A stretch of DNA of 35,204 nucleotides from Lachnospiraceae bacterium (GTDB taxonomy: Bacteria > Bacillota > Clostridia > Lachnospirales > Lachnospiraceae), in assembly GCA_022799175.1 (NCBI GenBank), contig JAAWNY010000029.1, positions 1-35,204 of the forward strand, given 5' to 3'. The first letter of the stretch is position 1. Each line of letters opens with the position of its first letter. The position numbers and the translations under genes were made by a program. Below the pieces are notes generated by a model. That model was given only the letters and a program-made list of their open reading frames with translations. It was not told the DNA's origin and ran no database searches. Shown here one piece after another: positions 16,973-25,163 of this stretch.

Positions 16973-17008
16973 AAAAGTGCGTATCTATTAAGGGATTACG
17001 CACTTTTT
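16973..17008 (+). terminator. Terminator after tRNA cassette 1
   Basis: An 11-bp stem pairs 16973-16983 (AAAAGTGCGTA) with 16997-17007, with a 13-nt loop and a T-rich 3' side. It separates the tRNAs from the acetyltransferase gene. Confidence 0.7.
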
Positions 17009-17035
17009 GTGTATTTTTCTTCGGAGGAAAGTCAT

Positions 17036-17587
17036 ATGAAGATTGTAGGAAACAGGGTGATTCTCCGGACAATCGAAGAGCAGGATCAGGAAATGCTGCT
17101 GAGCCTGATAAAAGATCCAGAGATTGCAAAAGTGACAGGGGGGTATTCCGGTCCCATATCGTATGGACATCAAATGAACTGGTTTCGTTCCTTGCCAGAT
17201 TTTCCCGGCGATTTGCGCGGCATCATTGCAGATAAAAAACATCCGGAAATTGGTTTGGGAATTATCTTGCTTTCTCATGGGAATTCCCAAAAGGGAGCGT
17301 CTGAGATTTATATTAAGCTCAGAAAGTCTGTCCGCGGCAAGGGCTATGGACAGGATGCCATAAACGTTCTGGTTTCTTATGCTTTTTGCGAACTTCAATT
17401 AAATTGTATCTATTCTAATATTTTGGAATATAACATGGCTTCCCGAAGATTGTTTGAAAAATGCGGTTTCCAGCTGGAGAAAATGGATAAAAGTAGATTC
17501 GAACAAGACGGAAATTATGCAAAAGTTTGTTCTTATAAGATAGTGAGTAGTACCTGGAGTGATAGAATGAGAAAAATCTGTATTTGA
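17036..17587 (+). CDS. GNAT-family N-acetyltransferase (RimJ/RimL-like)
   Basis: A 183-residue GCN5-related acetyltransferase that would use acetyl-CoA to modify an amine. The beginning NRVILRTIEEQDQEMLLSLI is the usual GNAT strand-helix. The CoA-binding motif A is KSVRGKGYGQDAINVLVSYA. The end SNILEYNMASRRLFEKCGFQ is motif B. The start at 17036 follows CGGAGGA by 6-7 bases; an in-frame extension to 16913 runs through tRNA-Thr and is rejected. The substrate is unknown. Confidence 0.9.
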   Translation: MKIVGNRVILRTIEEQDQEMLLSLIKDPEIAKVTGGYSGPISYGHQMNWFRSLPDFPGDLRGIIADKKHPEIGLGIILLSHGNSQKGASEIYIKLRKSVRGKGYGQDAINVLVSYAFCELQLNCIYSNILEYNMASRRLFEKCGFQLEKMDKSRFEQDGNYAKVCSYKIVSSTWSDRMRKICI

Positions 17588-17631
17588 TGTCAAGCAAAGG
17601 CGATGCCTATCAATAAAATTCGGTGATAAAA

Positions 17632-18345
17632 ATGATGAAAATTGCGATTTGCGATGATGAACCATTTATGGTAAAAGAAATTTCGGCTCATCTTTCCCGA
17701 TATATGAAAGAAAAACATATAGACTCTTATTGTATTAACCATTTTTTTGATGGTAGTTCTCTTTTAGAGAGCAGGCATAATTTTGATTTGATTTTTCTTG
17801 ATATTCAAATGGCTCCGTCAGACGGAATGAAGACAGCCAGAGAGTTGAGGCGGCGGGGAAATCATAGTTTGTTGATCTTTATAACGGTTTTAAAAGAATG
17901 GGTGTTTGATGCCTTTGAAGTGGAAGCGTATGATTATCTGCTCAAACCGCTTGACGGCAATCATTTTAGCCGAACTATGGATCGGGTAATTAAATTTTGG
18001 GAGCGACGAACAGGAAAGAATATTATCATTCAAAGAGGGACTTCCTGTGAAATTGTTTTGTTGTCGGATATCGTCTACTGTGAAGTGCAGGGCCGGAAAA
18101 TATATATTCATCAAAAGGATGAGACGGTCATTGATTACTATGATAAACTGGAAGATCTTGAGCGACGTGTAGATGGAAGATTTTTCAAATGTCACAGAAG
18201 TTATCTTGTTAATCTCGACTATGTTCGTGGATGTAATGCCGGACAGGTGATGTTGCCACAAGGGAACCGGATTCCGGTTTCTCGACTGCGTGAAAGGGAT
18301 TTGTTGCAGGCGCTTCTGCATCATATGAAAATGAGAGGATGCTGA
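17632..18345 (+). CDS. LytTR-family response regulator
   Basis: A 237-residue two-component regulator of the AgrA/LytR type. The receiver domain (1-120) has the acidic pocket CDDE, the phosphoacceptor Asp57 in LIFLDIQM and Lys105 in YDYLLKPLDG. The C-terminal LytTR DNA-binding domain (about 130-237) has VYCEVQGRKIYIH, FFKCHRSYLVNLDYV and IPVSRLRER. The start is ATG 17632 (a second ATG follows directly); the upstream GGTGA is a weak SD. A one-base gap leads to the sensor kinase. No peptide pheromone gene is adjacent. Confidence 0.92.
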   Translation: MMKIAICDDEPFMVKEISAHLSRYMKEKHIDSYCINHFFDGSSLLESRHNFDLIFLDIQMAPSDGMKTARELRRRGNHSLLIFITVLKEWVFDAFEVEAYDYLLKPLDGNHFSRTMDRVIKFWERRTGKNIIIQRGTSCEIVLLSDIVYCEVQGRKIYIHQKDETVIDYYDKLEDLERRVDGRFFKCHRSYLVNLDYVRGCNAGQVMLPQGNRIPVSRLRERDLLQALLHHMKMRGC

Positions 18346-18346
18346 C

Positions 18347-19666
18347 ATGGATTATTTCAGCTTATGCCTAGAGATTTTTTGCTTGATAGGGCAGAGCGTT
18401 ATACATATTATTTTTAGCAGTCGCCTTACAGGAAAAAAGCGAAAGATAGAGGATTTTGCCATATACTTTTTCTTGCTTTGCCTGATCGAGTGGTTTTTCA
18501 AACCATTCTTTTTTAGCGAAATATTTGCCATTGGTGCCCAACTGATTGTCTTATATGGAATGAACTGCTTGAAGATGGGAAATCGGTCATCCGTATCTTG
18601 TGTGATCGCAATTCTTACCATCTATATCACACAACTATCCTTTGGTATTATCAATTCTGTGGAGGGGATGGTATTTCCTTGCTTGATTGGGAACCCCATG
18701 CTATATTTATTGCTTCTTTTGGCAACTCTGACCGCTTTTTTGATCAGTGTCTGTTGTTATGAGACGGTATTGAAAGTTTTGTCTTTGATAGAGGGCCACC
18801 ATACACCATTTATTGGATTACTTTTGTTTCCCGGATTCTTTTTCTTTGCCACAGAATTTTATATCTTGAATACGTCTTACCACTTTGTACCATCAATGCT
18901 TTCGTCAGTAGAAATAGGAAAACATATGATGTTGTTATTGTTACAAGTTCTGGGTCTGGTGGCATTTTTTTGTTCCTTATATGCCTATCGGGGTATCTGC
19001 CAGGGATTTCAAACGCAAGCGATGTTAGATTCTCTTACTGAGGCCGCCAGAGTACAAAAAATATATGTTGCCGAGGCACAAATTCGCTACAATCAGACAA
19101 AAGGATTTCGCCATGATATCAAAAATCATTTGTCTGTATTAGATGGTTTGTTGAACAGTGGAAAATGGGAGGAGGGAAAATCCTATCTGCGAAAGCTGGA
19201 AAAAGTTTCAGATTCATTGACATTCCCCTGCCAGACAGGGAATCCGGTGGTGGATATTTTGTTGGGAGAAAAGTTAGGAATGGCAAAGGCCAAGGGAATA
19301 CGAACAGAAGTATTTTTGCTTTTACCCCAATTTTGCGATGTCGATGATTTTGATTTATGTGTTATCTTTGCCAATGCGATGGATAATGCAATTCATGCCT
19401 GTCAATGGCTCCATGAGGAAAAATTCATCCAAATCACAGGGGAACAACAGGGGGATTTTTATAGACTGACATTTGAAAATGCTTGTCTAGATGAACCGCT
19501 GCCACCTGTGGGAACTGGACTTTCTAATATCAGAACGGTTGCCGAAAAATACCATGGCACAATGCTGATAGAAAAAGTGGAGAATCGCTTTTCTTTACAT
19601 GTATTGCTGGACATTTCATTACATCCAAAGAGCATTTCAATTCAAAAGTCTTGCAATTATTTTTAA
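18347..19666 (+). CDS. GHKL-domain sensor histidine kinase (AgrC-like)
   Basis: A 439-residue kinase. Residues 1-225 hold about six transmembrane segments of the kind that sense peptides. A short linker helix leads to the dimerisation motif FRHDIKNHL with His256 as the likely phosphorylated residue. The GHKL ATPase follows: NAMDNAIHAC (N box) and GTGLSNIRTVAEKYHG (G box). It pairs with the upstream LytTR regulator as an orphan Agr-like system; no agrB, agrD or bacteriocin transport genes are seen. The stop codon falls in an AT-rich stretch. Confidence 0.92.
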   Translation: MDYFSLCLEIFCLIGQSVIHIIFSSRLTGKKRKIEDFAIYFFLLCLIEWFFKPFFFSEIFAIGAQLIVLYGMNCLKMGNRSSVSCVIAILTIYITQLSFGIINSVEGMVFPCLIGNPMLYLLLLLATLTAFLISVCCYETVLKVLSLIEGHHTPFIGLLLFPGFFFFATEFYILNTSYHFVPSMLSSVEIGKHMMLLLLQVLGLVAFFCSLYAYRGICQGFQTQAMLDSLTEAARVQKIYVAEAQIRYNQTKGFRHDIKNHLSVLDGLLNSGKWEEGKSYLRKLEKVSDSLTFPCQTGNPVVDILLGEKLGMAKAKGIRTEVFLLLPQFCDVDDFDLCVIFANAMDNAIHACQWLHEEKFIQITGEQQGDFYRLTFENACLDEPLPPVGTGLSNIRTVAEKYHGTMLIEKVENRFSLHVLLDISLHPKSISIQKSCNYF

Positions 19667-19678
19667 GGCCGATAAAAT
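19651..19678 (+). promoter_or_regulatory. Possible promoter of the coiled-coil protein gene
   Basis: TTGCAA (19651-19656), 16-bp spacer, TAAAAT (19673-19678), inside the end of the kinase gene and about 95 bases before the next start. Only moderate matches. Confidence 0.35.
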
Positions 19679-19772
19679 AGAATCATGGAAGCAAAACGCG
19701 CGATGCTCCTTAGAGATAAGGCAAGAAAATGAATTGCTCATGTAGATGGGAATTCAGATTGGAGGAACAAAT

Positions 19773-20249
19773 ATGGAACCAATTTTCAGAATGATTTCCA
19801 GTACAGTAAATGCTCAGGTATCGACTGCCAAAGAGCGGGCCGTCAAAGCGCAGCCCGTCGAAGAAAAACCAGTCGAAGATAAGGACAAAAACCATCCAGT
19901 AAAGCCGATAATGGATGAATATATTCCAGAGAAAAAACAAGCAGAGGACAATCCCCAAATACCAGGAGAACAATCCAAGGAGGATGCCCCAGATAAGGTG
20001 GCAGGGGCAAATGATCCAGAAAAGAAAGATTCTGATAAAAAAGTGGAGAAATGTACGGGCAACACCGATCGCGTAGATCGGGAAATCGAAAAGTTGAAAA
20101 GGAAAAAGAAGGAATTGGAAGGGCAGATTCATTCAGAAACGGATGATAAAAAAATTGAGCAATTGGAAAAAGAATTAGCACAGGTAGAACGGGAATTAAG
20201 TCAAAAAGACAATGACGCATATCGGCGTCAACATACCGTATTTTATTAA
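19773..20249 (+). CDS. Charged coiled-coil protein of unknown function
   Basis: A 158-residue soluble protein with no signal peptide. Residues 1-25 are mixed. Residues 28-105 are very rich in Lys, Glu, Asp and Pro and look disordered. Residues 108-146 form a heptad-like coiled coil (VDREIEKLKRKKKELEGQIH and ELAQVERELSQ). The end is DAYRRQHTVFY. The coiled-coil end recalls FlxA-like small proteins of Clostridia, but I would not assign it. GGAGG at 19761-19764 lies about 8 bases before ATG 19773. A terminator follows, so it is probably its own unit. Confidence 0.75.
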   Translation: MEPIFRMISSTVNAQVSTAKERAVKAQPVEEKPVEDKDKNHPVKPIMDEYIPEKKQAEDNPQIPGEQSKEDAPDKVAGANDPEKKDSDKKVEKCTGNTDRVDREIEKLKRKKKELEGQIHSETDDKKIEQLEKELAQVERELSQKDNDAYRRQHTVFY

Positions 20250-20266
20250 AATATCCATTCCCTTAT

Positions 20267-20310
20267 CGGAACCCGATGGTTGATTTGCGGTTCCGGTAGG
20301 GTGTTTTTTT
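20267..20310 (+). terminator. Terminator after the coiled-coil gene
   Basis: The stem CGGAACC (20267-20273) pairs with GGTTCCG (20289-20295), extended by imperfect CCC/GGG pairing outside, followed by seven T at 20304-20310. Confidence 0.7.
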
Positions 20311-20330
20311 ATTTGTAAGAAGACATATGG

Positions 20331-20359
20331 TTGTCATGTTTCGTGTGATATGATACTAT
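20331..20359 (+). promoter_or_regulatory. Promoter of the TfoX-like gene
   Basis: TTGTCA (20331-20336), 17-bp spacer, TACTAT (20354-20359), with extended -10 TGA at 20351-20353. It is about 100 bases upstream of the start. Confidence 0.6.
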
Positions 20360-20457
20360 CACAGTATAAACGATGTATGAGCAAAGGAGCGGCGTTTAGT
20401 TTTTAAATATAAGCCAACATCCTTTGTCCATGTAAAAAAACAGATAGGAGAAAAGGT

Positions 20458-20805
20458 ATGGCATCGAATCCGGAATTTGTAGAATATATCGCGGATCAAC
20501 TGAAAGGAGCAGGAGTGATTACTTACCGGAAAATGTTTGGTGAGTATGGTATGTATGTGGACGGCAAAATTTTTGCAGTGATCTGTGATAACCAATTGTT
20601 TATTAAAATAACGGAAGCGGGAAAAGCGATGCGGCCGGAGCTTCAACAGGCGCCGCCCTATGAAGGAGCTAAAAATTATCTGCTAGTAGAAGATATCGAT
20701 GACACGGCGGCTCTTACAAAGTTAGTGGCGGCGACTTGCAAGGAACTTCCGGATCCAAAACCAAAGAAACCAAAAAAGGCGAAAAAGGCATCCAGCAAAA
20801 CGTGA
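20458..20805 (+). CDS. TfoX/Sxy N-terminal domain protein
   Basis: A 115-residue protein with only the N-terminal TfoX domain: FVEYIADQLKGAGVITYRKMFGEYGMYVDGK, then FAVICDNQLFIKIT, then YEGAKNYLLVED. In Proteobacteria TfoX activates competence, but single-domain forms in Firmicutes have no clear role. The last 20 residues (PKPKKPKKAKKASSKT) are basic and may bind nucleic acid. AGGAGA lies 9 bases before ATG. Confidence 0.88.
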   Translation: MASNPEFVEYIADQLKGAGVITYRKMFGEYGMYVDGKIFAVICDNQLFIKITEAGKAMRPELQQAPPYEGAKNYLLVEDIDDTAALTKLVAATCKELPDPKPKKPKKAKKASSKT

Positions 20806-20839
20806 AGAGATTTTCGGAGACTGGGAATGGAGGAAGTCT

Positions 20840-21337
20840 ATGGTGGAATATGAATATATTTGTCATACTTTTAAACCTGTATATGATGCATGGTCAAAGA
20901 TTTTGATCCTTGGGAGTTTTCCCTCAGTGAAATCCCGGGAACAGGGGTTTTATTATGGGCATCCTCAAAACCGATTTTGGAAAGTGCTAGCCAATTTACT
21001 ATGCTGCCAGATACCAATCACAACAGAAGAAAAGAAAAGATTGCTCTTGGAACATCATATTGCGGTCTGGGATGTGATTCAAAGCTGTGATATTAAAGGC
21101 TCCAGTGACAGTAGTATCCGGAATGTGGTGCCGGCGGATGTCGGAGCCGTGATGGAAAAAACAAAGATTTGCAGAATATATGCCAATGGTAAAAAGGCGG
21201 AGAGCTTGTATAAAAAATATATTTTTCCGAAAATAAAAGTAGGGATTACTGTACTGCCGTCTACCAGCCCGGCCAATGCGACCTGCTCTTTAGAAAAATT
21301 GATTGAAATATGGGGCAGAGAGCTCCTTTTTTTCTGA
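20840..21337 (+). CDS. DNA-deoxyinosine glycosylase (family 6 uracil-DNA glycosylase superfamily)
   Basis: A 165-residue base-excision repair enzyme that removes hypoxanthine produced by adenine deamination. The family signature is clear: ILILGSFPSVKSREQGFYYGHPQNRFW at 22-48, then AVWDVIQSCDIKGSSDSSI and the C-terminal LPSTSPANAT. GGAGG precedes the ATG. The last codons and stop fall in a relic of the palindromic repeat (GRELLFF is encoded by GCTCCTTTTTTTC), so the C-terminus has probably been set by repeat insertion. Confidence 0.92.
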   Translation: MVEYEYICHTFKPVYDAWSKILILGSFPSVKSREQGFYYGHPQNRFWKVLANLLCCQIPITTEEKKRLLLEHHIAVWDVIQSCDIKGSSDSSIRNVVPADVGAVMEKTKICRIYANGKKAESLYKKYIFPKIKVGITVLPSTSPANATCSLEKLIEIWGRELLFF

Positions 21338-21380
21338 TTTCACGATTAAGAAGTCCGAAAACCCTTGATTTTTGCTGGAA
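21322..21380 (+). repeat. Relic of the palindromic repeat family (half element)
   Basis: The stretch matches the left half of copies 1 and 3 (GCTCCTTTTT, then GATTAAGAAGTCC, AAAA, and TTTTTGCT) in the same orientation as copy 1. No matching second half or 26-nt loop follows, so it is truncated. It overlaps the stop of the glycosylase and precedes cbiA. Confidence 0.65.
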
Positions 21381-21405
21381 ATAAGCTGGTAACGGAGGGA
21401 AACGT

Positions 21406-22755
21406 ATGAACAAAAAACGGATGAAAAAACTCCCCAGGCTTTTATTTGCCGCCCCTTGTAGCGGAAGCGGAAAAACGGTTATTACCTGCGGAATATTAAA
21501 AATTTTACAAAGACGAAAAATTTCCTGCGTTTCTTTTAAATGCGGGCCAGATTACATTGATCCTTTGTTCCATCAATATGTGTTGGGAATACCAGGATAT
21601 AATCTTGACAGCTTTTTTTTGTCGCCAAAGCAAGTAAGCGATTTGTTTGAAGAAAAGGTTAAAGGGGCAGATATGGCTATCTTTGAGGGCGTTATGGGTT
21701 ATTATGACGGGGTTGCCGGAATCACTACCCATGCCAGCGCATACGAGATCGCGCAAATTACAAAGACCCCGGTGATTCTGATTGTCGATGGAAAAAAAAG
21801 CAGTCTATCTTTGGCCGCAACCGTAAAGGGATTTCTGGAATACAAACCAGACAGTCGTATATGTGGCGTAATTTTAAATCGGACTTCTCCCATGATGGCA
21901 GAGAGAATGCGACCGTGTCTGGAAGAATTGGGAATTCGTCTGTATGGCACGCTTCCTTGTTGTGAAGAAGCAGAGTGGGAGAGTCGTTATCTGGGACTGA
22001 CATTGCCAAAGGAACAGCTCCGGCTGCAGGAGAAGATGGATGCTTTGGCAGATCGGCTAGAACCATATCTGGATGTGGAAGGACTGTTGGATCTGGCAGA
22101 AACTGCGCCGCCTGTACATCGAATCAGCAATCCGTCATTTTCAGATGATATGAAGAAAAAAGAAATTCGTAATATTGCAATTGCCAGAGATGAGGCTTTT
22201 TGTTTTTATTATCAGGAAAATCTAGAATTACTAGAGAGAAATGGGTGGAAACTGATTCCGTTTAGTCCTCTTCATGACAAACATCTTCCATGTGCCGGAA
22301 TTTCAGCGATTTTGTTGGGAGGCGGATATCCAGAAGTATATGCCAGAACATTGTCAGAAAATAAAGCTATGCTGTCGGAACTCCAGATCGCACAAAGACA
22401 GGGAATAAAGTTCCTCGCAGAATGTGGGGGATTTCTTTATTTGCATGAAACGCTAGAGGGGATAGATGGCGTTTCTTATCCTATGGTCGGACTGATCCGG
22501 GCCAAAGGATATCGAACGGAAAGATTGTCTCGATTTGGTTATATCATTTTGTTGGATAAAGATGGGCGAAGGATAGCGCGGGCGCATGAATTTCATTATT
22601 GGGACAGTACGATGCCGGGTGAGGATTTACAGGCAGTGAAACCCTTAAGCACAAAGGGCTGGGAGTGTATGTATGTGACGGACCAGATGATTGCTGGCTT
22701 TCCTCATCTGTATTATGGCTCAAATCCGGAATGGATTTTGGAATTTCTTGGATGA
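21406..22755 (+). CDS. cbiA: Cobyrinate a,c-diamide synthase
   Basis: A 449-residue glutamine-dependent amidotransferase of cobalamin synthesis. The N-terminal dethiobiotin-synthetase-like domain has APCSGSGKT (Lys23), FKCGPDYIDP, NLDSFF and FEGVMGYYDG. The C-terminal class-I glutaminase-like domain has GGGYPEVYA, the nucleophile Cys340 in FLAECGGFLYL, and HEFHYWDS near the end. Length is typical. No other cob/cbi gene is in the window, so it stands apart from a cobalamin operon. CGGAGGG precedes ATG. Confidence 0.93.
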   Translation: MNKKRMKKLPRLLFAAPCSGSGKTVITCGILKILQRRKISCVSFKCGPDYIDPLFHQYVLGIPGYNLDSFFLSPKQVSDLFEEKVKGADMAIFEGVMGYYDGVAGITTHASAYEIAQITKTPVILIVDGKKSSLSLAATVKGFLEYKPDSRICGVILNRTSPMMAERMRPCLEELGIRLYGTLPCCEEAEWESRYLGLTLPKEQLRLQEKMDALADRLEPYLDVEGLLDLAETAPPVHRISNPSFSDDMKKKEIRNIAIARDEAFCFYYQENLELLERNGWKLIPFSPLHDKHLPCAGISAILLGGGYPEVYARTLSENKAMLSELQIAQRQGIKFLAECGGFLYLHETLEGIDGVSYPMVGLIRAKGYRTERLSRFGYIILLDKDGRRIARAHEFHYWDSTMPGEDLQAVKPLSTKGWECMYVTDQMIAGFPHLYYGSNPEWILEFLG

Positions 22756-22814
22756 GGCCAGAGAATATTTAACCAAAGGCGTTATGGCTTCTAGCGTATG
22801 TGGAGATTAACATA

Positions 22815-23723
22815 ATGAAGATTGAGCGAATGATCGGGATTTTATCCATTCTTTTACAGCAAAAGAAAGTGACAGCGCCATATCTGGCAGAAAAGTTCGA
22901 AGTTTCCCGCCGTACCATCAACCGGGATATTGAAGCGTTATGTATGGCGGGAATTCCCTTGGTGACAGAACAGGGACAAAATGGCGGCATTTCCATCATG
23001 GAGGGTTATGCCATTGATCGCGCTTTACTTAGCACAGCGGATATGCAGGCGATTTTAACGGGTTTGCGGAGTCTGGACAGCGTGAGCGGGACAAATCGTT
23101 ATGCTCAACTAATGGAAAAATTATCTGCGGGCGCTTCTAATCTGATTGCAGGCGATACCCACATTTTGATAGATCTTTCCTCCTGGTACAAAACGTCCCT
23201 TTCTCCGAAGATAGAATTGTTGCATGAGGCAATTCTTTCCGGGCAAAAAGTTTCTTTTACTTATTTTTCACCCAAAGGAGAGACCGAGCGGATGATAGAG
23301 CCATATAATCTGATTTTTCAGTGGTCTAGCTGGTATTTGTGGGGATGGTGTGAGACCAGAGAAGATTTTCGCCTTTTTAAGTTAGGGCGAATGACAAAAT
23401 TGCGAAAGCGGGAATCTTTTGCAAAGCGTTTTTGTCTGTTGCCCAACTTTTCATCAGAGCAAATGTTTTCTTATATTTATCCGATCAAGGCAAAAATACA
23501 ACCGGAATATAAATGGCGATTAGTGGATGAGTATGGCCCGGATTGTTTTATTGTCCAGTCGGATGGCACCTTGCTTTTTTCTGCTGTGTTTACAGATAAG
23601 ACAAGTATTGTCAATTGGATTACATCTTTTGGTGAGGGAGCGGAACTTTTAGAGCCAGCAGAATTCCGGAAAGATATATTGCAATTTGTGGAAGGGATTC
23701 GAAAAAAATATCAGGAATCATGA
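22815..23723 (+). CDS. YafY-family HTH/WYL-domain transcriptional regulator
   Basis: A 302-residue regulator. Residues 1-60 form an HTH_11 winged helix (MIGILSILLQQKKVTAPYLA, then VSRRTINRDIEAL). The middle links to a WYL domain at about 135-205 (SGQKVSFTYFSPKGE, IEPYNLIFQWSSWYLWGWCE, FRLFKLGRM). A C-terminal WCX-like extension follows. WYL proteins sense small ligands or nucleic acid. The start at 22815 has GGAG 9 bases upstream; a GTG at 22800 is also in frame. The TGA stop lies inside the terminator stem. The next gene is a GyrI-like effector-binding protein, a common pairing. Confidence 0.9.
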   Translation: MKIERMIGILSILLQQKKVTAPYLAEKFEVSRRTINRDIEALCMAGIPLVTEQGQNGGISIMEGYAIDRALLSTADMQAILTGLRSLDSVSGTNRYAQLMEKLSAGASNLIAGDTHILIDLSSWYKTSLSPKIELLHEAILSGQKVSFTYFSPKGETERMIEPYNLIFQWSSWYLWGWCETREDFRLFKLGRMTKLRKRESFAKRFCLLPNFSSEQMFSYIYPIKAKIQPEYKWRLVDEYGPDCFIVQSDGTLLFSAVFTDKTSIVNWITSFGEGAELLEPAEFRKDILQFVEGIRKKYQES

Positions 23724-23746
23724 CATGCTGTTGTCATGATTCTTTT
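23715..23746 (+). terminator. Terminator at the end of the WYL regulator gene
   Basis: An 11-bp perfect stem GAATCATGACA (23715-23725) pairs with TGTCATGATTC (23732-23742), 6-nt loop, followed by TTTT. The stop codon of the regulator is in the left arm. Confidence 0.8.
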
Positions 23747-23759
23747 GATAGAATATAGC
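23731..23759 (+). promoter_or_regulatory. Promoter of the GyrI-like gene
   Basis: TTGTCA (23731-23736), 17-bp spacer, TATAGC (23754-23759). The -35 overlaps the 3' arm of the upstream terminator. Confidence 0.5.
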
Positions 23760-23769
23760 CATCAAAAGA
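23741..23769 (+). promoter_or_regulatory. Inverted repeat around the -10, candidate operator
   Basis: TCTTTTGAT (23741-23749) and ATCAAAAGA (23761-23769) are a perfect 9-bp inverted repeat. Arm centres are 20 bp apart, two helical turns, and the repeat brackets the putative -10. The adjacent WYL regulator is an obvious candidate binder; this is inference. Confidence 0.55.
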
Positions 23770-23785
23770 AAGGATGGACTTATTT

Positions 23786-24244
23786 ATGAATTATGAGATT
23801 GTAACATTGAATGAAAAAATTGCTGTAGGGATTTCAGCCAGAGCAAATAATAACGCTCCGGATGTGTGTGCTGTCATCGGCGGGTTATGGAATCGGTTTT
23901 TTAAGGAAGGCGTGTATGAATCCATTCCACATAAAGCAAATGAAAAAGCTTTGGGGATCTATATGGATTATGCAGGAGAAATTAATGTAGATTATACAGC
24001 GATGGTTGCTTGTGAAACGACAAAAGAACCGGTGAAAGGAGAATATACCGTTTGTCACATTCCAGCCGGGAGATATGCGAAATTTGTTGTTCATGGGGAT
24101 ATGGTGCAGGCAGTTGCTATGGCATGGCAGGAGATTTGGCAGATGGATCTTCCCAGAACGTTTCAATGTGATTTTGAAGAATATCAGGATGATTCTATGG
24201 ACAATGCAGAGATCCATATTTATGTGGGATTAAAAGCAGAATAG
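23786..24244 (+). CDS. GyrI-like / AraC effector-binding domain protein
   Basis: A 152-residue stand-alone small-molecule binding domain (GyrI-like). It starts MNYEIVTLNEKIAVGISARA, then GLWNRFFKEGVYESIP, LGIYMDYAG, YTVCHIPAGRYAKFVVHG and a C-terminal IHIYVGLK strand. There is no DNA-binding region, so it is a ligand-binding or effector protein. ATG 23786 fits the family start; an ATG at 23774 would add four residues but has AAAGGA directly against it. Flanked by its own promoter and terminator. Confidence 0.85.
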   Translation: MNYEIVTLNEKIAVGISARANNNAPDVCAVIGGLWNRFFKEGVYESIPHKANEKALGIYMDYAGEINVDYTAMVACETTKEPVKGEYTVCHIPAGRYAKFVVHGDMVQAVAMAWQEIWQMDLPRTFQCDFEEYQDDSMDNAEIHIYVGLKAE

Positions 24245-24255
24245 CAATGTTCTTT

Positions 24256-24284
24256 CGGGGCGGCACAGGCTGCCCCGTTTTTTT
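24256..24284 (+). terminator. Terminator after the GyrI-like gene
   Basis: A GC-rich stem CGGGGCGGC (24256-24264) pairs with GCTGCCCCG (24269-24277) with one G-T, 4-nt loop, then seven T at 24278-24284. Confidence 0.93.
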
Positions 24285-24286
24285 CA

Positions 24287-24315
24287 TTGAATCTCTGAGC
24301 TGTCTGTGGTAAACT
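24287..24315 (+). promoter_or_regulatory. Promoter of the inositol-monophosphatase-family gene
   Basis: TTGAAT (24287-24292), 17-bp spacer, TAAACT (24310-24315) with extended -10 TGG at 24307-24309, directly after the terminator. Confidence 0.6.
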
Positions 24316-24395
24316 ACTATCACAACAAGTAGGATGGCTAAAAAGTAAGATAATAACAAGAGATAACGGTTAGTATCAGATAAGGAGCTATTATT

Positions 24396-25163
24396 ATGTT
24401 AAAAGAAAATTTGCTTCCGGAAATTCTTGCAATTGTTCATGAGTGTGGGGATATTATGCTGCGTGCTACGGATATCGATCGTAAGATTCACCAGAAGGAA
24501 GGAAAAGGAAATTTTGTGACCGATTATGATTCCAGGGTACAAAAAGTTTTAAAAACCCGGCTTTTAGCTCTGATGCCAGAAGCCGTTTTCCTGGGAGAAG
24601 AAGATCAGATGGATCATACAGATATCTCGCAAGGCTATGCATTTATTGTGGATCCAATTGATGGTACAGCCAATTTTATTCGTGGATATCATGCCAGTTG
24701 CATCAGCGTGGCTTTAGCAGAGAATGGATATCCGGTATTGGGAGTAATTTATAATCCATATCAGAAAGAAACTTACTATGCAGAAAAAGGAAAGGGAGCA
24801 TACTGCAACGGAGAGCGTATTCAGACATCGGAGAGAACTCTGGAAGAAGGGTTGATTTTGTTTGGAGTCGCTCCGTATAATAAAGAGTTGATGCAAAAGT
24901 CTTTTGAGATAGCATACCGCTACGTATCTCGGGGAGAAGATCTGCGCAGAAGTGGCTCTGCCGCCATAGATCTATGTATGGTGGCCAGCGGAAGGGCAGA
25001 ATTTTTCTTTGAAATGGTGTTGTCTCCCTGGGATTATGCCGCTGGTGCCTTGCTGGTAGAGGAGGCAGGTGGTTTTACCGGAGATCTTGAGGGGAGACCA
25101 TTGACCTATGACCGGAAACAGACAGTTACAGCCAGGGCGCCTAAGGTAGAGTTGTTGAAATGA
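24396..25163 (+). CDS. Inositol monophosphatase family protein
   Basis: A 255-residue Mg-dependent phosphatase of the IMPase/FBPase fold. Metal ligands are in GEEDQ (about 68-72), DPIDGTANF (Asp86, Asp89) and SPWDYAAGALLVEEAGG (Asp213). Length matches. Substrate may be inositol phosphate, PAP or another sugar phosphate; the family does not decide. An upstream GATAAGGAG serves as SD. Its stop (TGA 25161-25163) overlaps the start of a broken nitroreductase-like reading frame. Confidence 0.92.
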   Translation: MLKENLLPEILAIVHECGDIMLRATDIDRKIHQKEGKGNFVTDYDSRVQKVLKTRLLALMPEAVFLGEEDQMDHTDISQGYAFIVDPIDGTANFIRGYHASCISVALAENGYPVLGVIYNPYQKETYYAEKGKGAYCNGERIQTSERTLEEGLILFGVAPYNKELMQKSFEIAYRYVSRGEDLRRSGSAAIDLCMVASGRAEFFFEMVLSPWDYAAGALLVEEAGGFTGDLEGRPLTYDRKQTVTARAPKVELLK

